From Oscillospiraceae bacterium (GTDB taxonomy: Bacteria > Bacillota_A > Clostridia > Oscillospirales > Oscillospiraceae), in assembly GCA_015067895.1 (NCBI GenBank), contig SVLP01000034.1, forward strand, positions 1-25,495: a stretch of DNA of 25,495 nucleotides. Direction: 5' to 3'. The stretch's first letter is position 1. Each line of letters begins with the position of its first letter. Below are positions 1 to 6,028 of the stretch, piece by piece. The translations under genes were made by a program, and so were the position numbers. The notes beneath the pieces are model-generated. The model saw nothing but the letters and a program-made list of their open reading frames with translations, ran no database searches and was not told the DNA's origin.

Positions 1-123
1 TGACGCAGTACCAGGAGATTGCCGCGTCGCCTGTCGGCTCCTCGCAATGACAGCGGTAGACGGCAGATGGTTCTTCTGATTGACTCATGTATAACCCGAA
101 TCTTTATTCAGGTTTCTTTACAG
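1..123. repeat. Right part of a MITE-like repeat (second copy at 2651-2943), cut by the window edge
   Basis: Bases 1-127 match 2821-2947 closely, including the arm around CCAGGAGATTGCCGCG, the CTCGCAATGAC end of an internal hairpin, and the terminal GTTTCTTTACAG at about 112-123. In the full copy, that terminus pairs with an inverted CTGTAAAGAAAC at the other end. The left arm of this copy lies outside the window. There is no coding capacity. It is a non-autonomous dispersed repeat; the transposase family is unknown. Confidence 0.75.
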
Positions 124-127
124 CCCC

Positions 128-207
128 ATTTTGCATATTTGCTTTGCAAATATGCGGACTCCCCCCTGGCCTGCGGCCATCCCCCCTCATAAATGAGGGG
201 GGCAAGA
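128..207. repeat. Half copy of the G/C-rich composite palindrome family
   Basis: It contains the perfect hairpin GCATATTTGC-ttt-GCAAATATGC (131-153), then a GGACTCCCCCC module and a CCCCCCTCATAAATGAGGGGGG palindrome. The same modules recur at 8303-8490 and 17976-18091 in the same relative order. It is intergenic and non-coding. Confidence 0.7.
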
Positions 208-974
208 GCACAACCTTTCATGTCGTCCCGGCCTGGGCCCGGTGACAAAAAAACAGGACGGAAAAATCCGCCCCAACACATTTATCATATCACACTCCCC
301 TTTTCAAGTCAACGCCAAAATGTCTGCGCAGCGGCAAAATCTGTGCTCTGCACAAAAGCAGATGTATGTATTTGGGAAACATTCCGTCTTGAAAAGTTGG
401 AAAATCCATGATATCTTATAGGCACAAAGAGGAGATACAAAAACAGTAAATCCTCTGGTGGACTACCAAAAGCAAAGGTCAACAATGGTAATCAATCGGA
501 TTTCAAGTCAAAATAATACAAAGGCACAGAAGTAAACAGAATCTGCCGGATCGATCAAAAAGAACTTAAAAAGTTCAAAAAGATCAAGTGGCCTCGATCT
601 GAACGGACGCCTGCGGTTGTTTGAAAAAATCCATCATGATACCAAAACAGCATCCAGCAAATCGGATCATGATCCATGGTCATCGAAAATCAACTGATCC
701 ACCCTCAGATCAGCGAAAACGAAGATCTCTCCTGGAAAACGAAATCCGAACAGCAGATGACCAAAGTACAGTTGCATTTGGAAAGCACCAAATCAGATGA
801 TACTTAGAAGATCAACAAAGAAATTCCAACATGAATGATCGTCCCGCTGAAGGGAAATGTAAATGGAAATAGATGAATGTTGTGCTTCGGAATTGTCAGA
901 AACTGATCGGAAAAGTAACATCTAATCTGTAGAAAGTGAGGTTAACCATATGATGTTAGATACCAAGAATGAAC
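208..974. other. AT-richer stretch without an intact gene; possible decayed coding sequence
   Basis: This segment is visibly richer in A and T than the GC-rich genes around it and has many GATC sites. No convincing gene is present. One plus-strand frame from about 431 to 697 is open except for a TAA at 533, and it continues as a short lysine/serine/glutamine-rich reading in another frame from about 700 to 808. This would fit a frameshifted, decayed gene, but no family is recognisable. The short open frame at 193-411 starts inside a repeat and has no good ribosome binding site. Confidence 0.35.
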
Positions 975-1035
975 AGATGTGACCCTTGATTGTAGCGGAA
1001 TTCGAAAGAAAACCTTACAGTCAAGGGTCACATCT
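975..1035. repeat. Long inverted repeat (19 of 20 paired) with a 21-nt spacer
   Basis: The arms 975-994 (AGATGTGACCCTTGATTGTA) and 1016-1035 (its reverse complement with one mismatch) would form a strong hairpin. It sits at the right edge of the AT-richer stretch. No T-run follows, so it is not a typical terminator. It could be the end of a decayed mobile element or a structured RNA end. Confidence 0.7.
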
Positions 1036-1102
1036 ATGCGGGGAGCCCCCGCGGGCAAACTGGTCGTACTGCGTCGCTGGTCGTGATATGGTACGTGGGG
1101 TC

Positions 1103-1126
1103 GGGCTGCGGTGCAGCCTCTTTTTT
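1103..1126 (+). terminator. Rho-independent terminator-like hairpin
   Basis: GGCTGC-ggt-GCAGCC is followed by TCTTTTTT. It lies upstream of the deacylase gene and would end any transcript coming from the 1-1100 region. No gene that it would serve is intact here. Confidence 0.55.
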
Positions 1127-1147
1127 ATTGCGTTGGAAATGAGATGA

Positions 1148-1171
1148 GTCGTGCTTCAGCACGGCTTTTTT
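1148..1171 (+). terminator. Second terminator-like hairpin in tandem
   Basis: The stem CGTGCT-tc-AGCACG, extended by a G-T and a G-C pair, is followed directly by six T residues. It is the second of two terminator-like structures within 70 bp. They insulate the following promoter, or mark the end of a small RNA that I cannot identify. Confidence 0.6.
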
Positions 1172-1203
1172 GTTGTTTTGGGGTTCCTTTCTGGCGTTCT
1201 GTG

Positions 1204-1212
1204 TGCTATAAT
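1204..1212 (+). promoter_or_regulatory. Extended -10 promoter of the deacylase operon
   Basis: TGCTATAAT is a perfect -10 with the TGn extension. The -35 region (about 1184-1189, TTCCTT) is weak, as expected for an extended -10 promoter. It lies 32 bp upstream of the chosen start. Confidence 0.6.
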
Positions 1213-1244
1213 GCGGATACTTTTTGGAAAACCGGAGGGATTTT

Positions 1245-1778
1245 ATGGAACGGATGAACGGAAGACCCGAAAATTTCGCGGAGCGTCTGCCCAAGGAGCA
1301 GCGGGTATATGAGCTGCTGGATCGCCTTGAGATCGACTATCAGCGGGTGGATCACGAGCCCGCCATGACCATGGAGGCCTGCATCGCCGTGGACGAGGCG
1401 TTGGGCGCGGTCATGTGCAAGAATCTGCTGCTGTGCAACCGCCAGTGCACCGACTTTTACCTGCTGCTGATGCCCGGCGACAAGCCCTTCAAGACCAGCG
1501 TCCTCAGCAAGCAGATCGGCTCCAGCCGGCTGTCCTTTGCCGACGGCTCCTATATGGAGCAGTTCCTGGACATCACCCCCGGCAGCTTGAGCGTTCTGGG
1601 TCTGATGAATGACCGCGACCATCGCGTCAAGCTGCTGATCGACAGCGATGTGCTGGAGGGCGAATCCATCGGCGTCCATCCCTGCATCAACACCTCCTCC
1701 CTGCGTATCTCCACCCGCGATCTGATGGAGAAGCTGATCCCCGAGCTGGGCCACACGCCCACCATGGTGACCTTATGA
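1245..1778 (+). CDS. YbaK/ProX-type aminoacyl-tRNA editing deacylase
   Basis: The predicted 177-residue cytosolic protein resembles free-standing prolyl-tRNA editing proteins (ProX/PrdX, YbaK fold), which hydrolyse mischarged Ala- or Cys-tRNA(Pro). Visible family marks are HEPAMTMEA at about 37-45, a central lysine in the MCKNLLL segment (K59), and the C-terminal GVHPCINTSSL motif at 143-153. The ATG at 1245 is chosen because GGAGGG lies 5 nt upstream; the frame is open back to a TTG at 1224, but that would place the ribosome binding site inside the gene. Its stop overlaps the next start (ATGA), so the two genes are probably co-translated. The tRNA specificity is inferred from the family. No T-box-like leader was seen upstream. 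Confidence 0.85.
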   Translation: MERMNGRPENFAERLPKEQRVYELLDRLEIDYQRVDHEPAMTMEACIAVDEALGAVMCKNLLLCNRQCTDFYLLLMPGDKPFKTSVLSKQIGSSRLSFADGSYMEQFLDITPGSLSVLGLMNDRDHRVKLLIDSDVLEGESIGVHPCINTSSLRISTRDLMEKLIPELGHTPTMVTL

Positions 1779-2644
1779 GCCTTTTCGACGCCATCATCTC
1801 CCGCCACCCCATCGACCGGGGCTGGTCTGCCGACCGCAAGTACAAGGCCCTGACGGCGGATGGGACAGTCTATTTTCTGCGCATCAGCCCCATGGAACAG
1901 TACGAAAACCGCAAGCTTCAGTTTTCCCATATGGAGCAAGTCCGGGATCTGGGCGTCCGCGTCTGCGAGCCGGTGGAATTCGGTCGGTGCGGCGAGGGCT
2001 GCTATACGCTTCTCGGCTGGATCGAGGGCCGGGACGCGGAGCCGGTGCTGCCGGAGCTGACCGGCGAAGAGCGCCGCACCTACGGTCTGGAGGCCGGGCG
2101 GATGCTCCGCGCCATCCACACCCTCCCTGCCCCCGTATCCACAGAGCCCTGGTTCGACCGCTGGTGCCGCAAGGCCGACGGAAAGCTGGCCGCCTATGAA
2201 AGCTGTCCCCTGAAATACGAGAAGGGGGAGCTGTTCCTGGAGCTGGTCGCCGCCGAGCGGCATCTGATCGAGAACCGTCCCACGGTCTGGCACCACGGGG
2301 ATTTCCACTGCGGCAATCTGATGTTCGACGAAGAAATGCGCCTGACGGTCATCGACTTCGACCGGGAGGATGTGGGCGACCCCTGGTACGAGTTCAACCG
2401 GATCATCTGGGACGTCCGGGTGGGCCCGGAGTTCGCCCGGGGTGTGCTGGATGGCTATTTTGAGGGGAACATCCCCGGGGAATTCTGGCGGATCCTGCGG
2501 CTGTACCAGTGCCAGAACATGATCTCCTCCCTCCCCTGGGCCGCAGGCTTCGGCGACGAGGAGATCCGCATTGCGGTAGAAAATGCCCGGCGGGTGCTGG
2601 GATGGTACGATGATTTACGGGAAGTCGTGCCCAATTGGTATTGA
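1775..2644 (+). CDS. Aminoglycoside phosphotransferase (APH)-fold kinase
   Basis: This 289-residue protein has a protein-kinase-like APH fold. The catalytic Brenner-type motif HGDFHCGN spans residues 174-181 and the metal-binding DFD spans 194-196, followed by GDPWYEFNRI. The N-terminal lobe carries FLRISPMEQYENRK, where a nucleotide-binding lysine is expected. Family members phosphorylate aminoglycosides, choline, homoserine, fructosamine or other small molecules, and the substrate cannot be told from sequence. Its start overlaps the stop of the deacylase by 4 nt, which implies one transcript and translational coupling. It is full length for the family. An antibiotic-resistance role is not supported by anything beyond the fold. 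Confidence 0.85.
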   Translation: MSLFDAIISRHPIDRGWSADRKYKALTADGTVYFLRISPMEQYENRKLQFSHMEQVRDLGVRVCEPVEFGRCGEGCYTLLGWIEGRDAEPVLPELTGEERRTYGLEAGRMLRAIHTLPAPVSTEPWFDRWCRKADGKLAAYESCPLKYEKGELFLELVAAERHLIENRPTVWHHGDFHCGNLMFDEEMRLTVIDFDREDVGDPWYEFNRIIWDVRVGPEFARGVLDGYFEGNIPGEFWRILRLYQCQNMISSLPWAAGFGDEEIRIAVENARRVLGWYDDLREVVPNWY

Positions 2645-2650
2645 AAGGTA

Positions 2651-2943
2651 CTGTAAAGAAACGTATAGGTATTCAAACAACATACAGCAGCAGTGACCGC
2701 ACAAACAAGTGGGACACTGCTGCTGTTTTCTATGTTGGATAAATAGAACCAGGCCGCCACAGCCATGTCATCGCGAGGGCGGAAGCCCGTGGCGATCTCC
2801 TGGTACGATGTGCAGATTTGTAACGCAGTACCAGGAGATTGCCGCGTCGCCTGTCGGCTCCTCGCAATGACAGCGGCAGACGACAGATGGTTCTTCTTGT
2901 TGACTCCTGTATCATCCGAATCCTGATCCTGGTTTCTTTACAG
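2651..2943. repeat. MITE-like element with 12-bp perfect terminal inverted repeats
   Basis: The ends are CTGTAAAGAAAC (2651-2662) and GTTTCTTTACAG (2932-2943), with weaker inverted similarity extending inward to about 40 bp. Inside is a large imperfect hairpin, 2767-2806 pairing with 2828-2871 (GTCATCGCGAG with CTCGCAATGAC; GGTAC with GTACC). It begins 6 bp after the kinase stop and ends 16 bp before the -35 of the next gene. The right part recurs at 1-123. It has no coding capacity and no clear target-site duplication. Confidence 0.7.
2684..2730 (+). terminator. Probable terminator of the deacylase-kinase operon
   Basis: ACAGCAGCAGTG (2684-2695) is perfectly complementary to CACTGCTGCTGT (2715-2726), and TTTTC runs on from the last base of the stem. 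It lies 40 bp after the kinase stop, inside the MITE-like element, so the repeat itself may provide the terminator. Confidence 0.6.
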
Positions 2944-2959
2944 CCCCGTGTTTTCTTTG

Positions 2960-2988
2960 TTGACAAGCCCCCATCCATATTATATGCT
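2960..2988 (+). promoter_or_regulatory. Sigma-A-type promoter of the SLH protein gene
   Basis: A perfect TTGACA (2960-2965) is followed after 17 nt by TATGCT (2983-2988). It starts just beyond the end of the MITE-like element and lies about 45 bp before the chosen start codon. Confidence 0.55.
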
Positions 2989-3033
2989 GAAGACAGCCCC
3001 CCTCTATTATACTATAGAAAGGAATGTACGATC

Positions 3034-5163
3034 ATGTTCAAACGTATCATCGCGCTGGCCCTGTGCCTGATGCTGGCTGCCACCCTCTTCCCCACCGCTG
3101 ATGCCTTCGGCCGGGAGCCCATCGTCCAGACCGTGGATCAGTGCTGCCACACCCTGCGGGTGGATGTGCTGGAGCCCAGCTATGTCCGTCCTGACTATGA
3201 CGGCTGTCTCTACGAGATCACCCCTCAGCGGGTGGAGGATCACTTCCGGTATCTGGACGAGGTCTATGTGCAGCTTCATCCCGAGGCCGCCCTGGTGGTG
3301 AACACCGGCGACCACCGGGATCAGGAGGTGCTGAAGACCCTGGCCGAGACCATCACCGAGGGCTGCACCACCCCCACCGAGAAGGCCAACGCCATCGACC
3401 GCTGGCTCTACCGCAACCTCTACTACGATGTCAACACCTCCGCCTACGCCTACGATGTCTTCTACAACCGCACCGGCAACTGCCTGAGCTACGCCAATCT
3501 GATGCAGTTTTTGCTGCGCTCCCTGGGCATCCCCGCCGTGGTGGGCGATGGCTGGCGGGGCGACATGAAAACCAGCACCGTGGATCTCTTTAACTACGAG
3601 GGTCACGCCTGGTGCTTCGTGTACCTGGAGGGGGAGTGGGTGCTCTACGACCCCCTGTGGATCAATTGCGGCACCACCGACCGGGATTACATCGCCGAGT
3701 GGATCTATCTGGACACCATCGAATTCGTCACCCCTGCCTATGATGGGGACAACCTGCCCCCCGAGGCCTGGGACAAGCCCAAAATCTACTACACTGACGG
3801 CCGCTGGTACAACTTCGACAACGCCCATCCCAACGGCTACGGCAACTACACCATGCTCGTCAACAACCAGAGCTACAACTTCACCCCCTGCCAGGACGAG
3901 CTGGCCCTGGGTCTGGACGGCGGCTACGACGGCTGGTACATCCTCGACGGCGTCAACGACAAGAGCGGCATGCAGCTGGGCGAGCTCTACCGCAACAACT
4001 GGCTCAGCTATGGCGAGTACGCCAATGGCAGCTACCTGAATCTGACCTACGCCCATGTCAACGGCATGCAAATCGACGGCGCTGTCATGGAATATGACGG
4101 CGTAAAACGCTACATGCACTGCAACACCTCCTTCCCCATCCTGGCAGATGAGAAGGATTTCACCATGCAGTACGGCTGCATGGCCTTTAAGCCCGGCTAT
4201 GTGGGCCCCTTCGTGGATGTCTGCTGGGGCGATGCCTATGACACGGATTTTCACATCGTCGCCTGGGAGAGCGACACCCCGGAGGTCTGCACCGTGGATG
4301 AAAACGGCATCCTGACCGCCCTGGCTCCCGGCTTCGCCCAGATCCGGCTGACCCTGACCGATCAGGACATGGGGAGCAGCGGCTACTACTGCATCACCCA
4401 CATCAATGTCTGCATCTCCGACGAGGAGCGGGTGCCCGATTACACGGATCACGTGCCCTGCGACCACGCCTACACCTACTCCCACACCGTCCCAGCCACC
4501 TGCGCGGAGGCAGGCTATCACGTCTACGTCTGCTCCGGCTGCGGCCTGAGCCGCACGGAAGCCCTTCCCATCGATCCCGATGCCCACGACTGGGAGGGCA
4601 CCGTCTGCACCCGCTGCGGCGAGACCCGCCTGACTCCCTTTGACGATGTGGCCGAGGGTCAGTTCTACGAGGAGCCTGTTGCCTGGGCCGTGGAAAACGG
4701 CATCACCAACGGCACCTCCGCCTCCACCTTTGGCTCCAATGACCAGTGTCTGCGGGCCCATGTGGTCACCTTCCTCCACCGGGCCGCCAAAAATCCCGAA
4801 CCCAGCTCCACGGAGAATCCCTTCACCGATGTGAAGACCAGTGACTTCTTCTACGCTCCCGTCCTCTGGGCCGTGGAAAATGGCATCACCAACGGTGTTT
4901 CTGCCGACAAGTTCGGCTCCTTTGATGTCTGCAACCGTGCCGCCGTCGTCACCTTCCTGTGGCGAGCCGCCGGAAAGCCCGAGCCTGCGGAACAGAACAA
5001 CCCCTTCACGGATGTGACGGAACAGGATTTCTTCTACAAGGCCGTCCTCTGGGCTGTGGAAAAGGGCATCACCAACGGCCTGAGTGCCACCGAATTCGGC
5101 CCCAACGCTTCCTGCAACCGGGCCCAGGTGGTCACGTTCCTGTACCGGGCGTATGAAGAATAA
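3034..5163 (+). CDS. Secreted transglutaminase-like protein with three C-terminal SLH repeats
   Basis: The predicted 709-residue exported protein has an N-terminal signal peptide (FKRIIALALCLMLAATLFP, then TADA). Residues about 110-220 form a transglutaminase/protease-like domain with the likely triad Cys150 (GNCLSYAN), His191 (GHAWCF) and Asp206 (LYDPLW). A Big2-like segment (WESDTPEVCTVDENGILTALAPG) follows at about 405-440. A cysteine-rich stretch from 476 (CDH...CSGCG...CTRCG) resembles small zinc-ribbon-like units of gut Firmicutes surface proteins. Three SLH repeats fill about 536-709 (WAVENGITNG in each), which normally bind secondary cell-wall polymers. The ATG at 3034 is chosen for the signal peptide and the upstream GAAAGGA; the open frame reaching back to 2839 reads through the promoter and repeat. 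The substrate is unknown; peptidoglycan or protein processing at the wall is an inference. Confidence 0.85.
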   Translation: MFKRIIALALCLMLAATLFPTADAFGREPIVQTVDQCCHTLRVDVLEPSYVRPDYDGCLYEITPQRVEDHFRYLDEVYVQLHPEAALVVNTGDHRDQEVLKTLAETITEGCTTPTEKANAIDRWLYRNLYYDVNTSAYAYDVFYNRTGNCLSYANLMQFLLRSLGIPAVVGDGWRGDMKTSTVDLFNYEGHAWCFVYLEGEWVLYDPLWINCGTTDRDYIAEWIYLDTIEFVTPAYDGDNLPPEAWDKPKIYYTDGRWYNFDNAHPNGYGNYTMLVNNQSYNFTPCQDELALGLDGGYDGWYILDGVNDKSGMQLGELYRNNWLSYGEYANGSYLNLTYAHVNGMQIDGAVMEYDGVKRYMHCNTSFPILADEKDFTMQYGCMAFKPGYVGPFVDVCWGDAYDTDFHIVAWESDTPEVCTVDENGILTALAPGFAQIRLTLTDQDMGSSGYYCITHINVCISDEERVPDYTDHVPCDHAYTYSHTVPATCAEAGYHVYVCSGCGLSRTEALPIDPDAHDWEGTVCTRCGETRLTPFDDVAEGQFYEEPVAWAVENGITNGTSASTFGSNDQCLRAHVVTFLHRAAKNPEPSSTENPFTDVKTSDFFYAPVLWAVENGITNGVSADKFGSFDVCNRAAVVTFLWRAAGKPEPAEQNNPFTDVTEQDFFYKAVLWAVEKGITNGLSATEFGPNASCNRAQVVTFLYRAYEE

Positions 5164-5220
5164 GTGCTGAATGATCCCGTCCAAAAACTCTGCACTCAGC
5201 ACTCAGACCTCAGCACTAAG
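5162..5220. repeat. AGTGCTGA-type repeat starting at a stop codon
   Basis: AAGTGCTGA begins inside the TAA stop of the SLH gene. Tandem inverted copies (CACTCAGCACTCAG, CTCAGCACT) follow about 30 bp later. The same family occurs at 25161-25232, again starting at a stop codon. Confidence 0.65.
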
Positions 5221-5250
5221 CCCCCGGCTCTGAAGAGTCGGGGGCTTATA
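5218..5250 (+). terminator. Terminator of the SLH protein gene
   Basis: AAGCCCCCGGCTC-TGAA-GAGTCGGGGGCTT is a 13-bp stem with one G-T pair. The following bases are ATAATTAA rather than a clean T-run. Confidence 0.65.
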
Positions 5251-5251
5251 A

Positions 5252-5307
5252 TTAAGGAACTCTTAAGAATTCTCCATCTTTCATCTTAAAGAAGAATCGG
5301 GTATAAT
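5252..5307 (+). promoter_or_regulatory. Promoter of the two-component operon with an 11-bp direct-repeat box
   Basis: The box TTAAGGAACTCTTAAGAA (5252-5269) holds two TTAAGRA units 11 bp apart, the spacing typical of OmpR/PhoB-family binding sites. A further TCTTAAAGAAG lies at 5284-5294. TATAAT is at 5302-5307; the -35 (about 5279-5284, TTTCAT) is poor, which fits an activator-dependent promoter. Nearly the same box is found upstream of the peptidase at 13041-13058. Autoregulation is inferred. Confidence 0.55.
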
Positions 5308-5332
5308 GGGCTCGTAAAGGAGATGATCCCAT

Positions 5333-6028
5333 ATGTACAACGTTCTGATCTGTGACGATCAGCCTGATATCGTCAACGCACTGAAGATTTACCTGGCCCC
5401 CGAGGGCTACCGGCTGTTTGAAGCATACACGGGCGCAGAGGCCCTGAAGCTCGTGAAAAACAACGACATCCATCTGGTGCTGCTCGACATCATGATGCCC
5501 CAGATGGACGGCATCACCGCCACCGCGAAAATTCGGGAATTTTCCAACGTGCCCATCATTTTACTTACCGCCAAATCCGAGACCGAGGACAAGGTACTGG
5601 GTCTGAACGTGGGCGCGGATGACTATGTGACCAAGCCCTTCGTGCCCGTGGAGGTGCTGGCCCGGGTGCGCAGCCATCTGCGCCGCTACGACCGGCTGGG
5701 CGCGAAGCCCGCCGAAAATTCCGGCACCATCACCATCGGCGGCATCGTCCTGGACGACAGCTCCAAGACCGTCACCGTAGACGGCGAGGATGCTGCCCTG
5801 ACCCCCATTGAGTACGACATCCTGAAGCTGCTCATGGAGCACCCCGGCAAGGTCTACTCCACCCGGGTCATCTACGAGACCGTCTGGCAGGAGAACCCCT
5901 TCGGCAGTGAGAACGCCGTGGCGGTGCACATCCGTCATCTGCGGGAAAAGATCGAGATCAATCCCTCGGAGCCCAGATACCTCAAGGTCGTCTGGGGTCG
6001 GGGCTATAAGATGGAGGCTGTCAAATGA
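5333..6028 (+). CDS. OmpR/PhoB-family response regulator
   Basis: This 231-residue DNA-binding response regulator has an N-terminal receiver domain (1-120) with the acidic pocket Asp8-Asp9, the phospho-acceptor Asp52 (LLLDIMMP-type context), Thr79 and Lys101 (TKPF). A C-terminal winged-helix domain follows from about 131 to 231 (LTPIEYDILKLLMEHPGKV; AVAVHIRHLREKIE; VVWGRGYKME). The start ATG has AAAGGAG 9 nt upstream. Its stop overlaps the kinase start by ATGA, so the pair is translationally coupled. Phosphorylation by the neighbouring kinase is expected. The promoter carries a direct-repeat box that is probably its own target. The stimulus is unknown. Confidence 0.95.
   Translation: MYNVLICDDQPDIVNALKIYLAPEGYRLFEAYTGAEALKLVKNNDIHLVLLDIMMPQMDGITATAKIREFSNVPIILLTAKSETEDKVLGLNVGADDYVTKPFVPVEVLARVRSHLRRYDRLGAKPAENSGTITIGGIVLDDSSKTVTVDGEDAALTPIEYDILKLLMEHPGKVYSTRVIYETVWQENPFGSENAVAVHIRHLREKIEINPSEPRYLKVVWGRGYKMEAVK

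Noticed and set aside
193..411. 72-aa open frame near the left edge
   Set aside because: It starts within a palindromic repeat, has no ribosome binding site and shows no recognisable family.
1036..1200. T-box or other tRNA-sensing leader before the editing deacylase
   Set aside because: No T-box-like AGGGTGGnACCGCG or specifier pattern was found, and the promoter lies after the terminator hairpins.
1775..2644. Antibiotic-resistance gene call for the APH-fold kinase
   Set aside because: Only the general APH fold is visible; many homologues act on metabolites, and no resistance context exists.
2839..3033. N-terminal extension of the SLH protein
   Set aside because: It lies in the repeat and promoter, whereas the ATG at 3034 starts a normal signal peptide.
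3007..5202. Long minus-strand open frame (731 aa) opposite the SLH protein gene
   Set aside because: It is a frame shadow of a GC-rich gene: glycine/valine/alanine/histidine-rich, with no family motif. The plus strand encodes clear domains.
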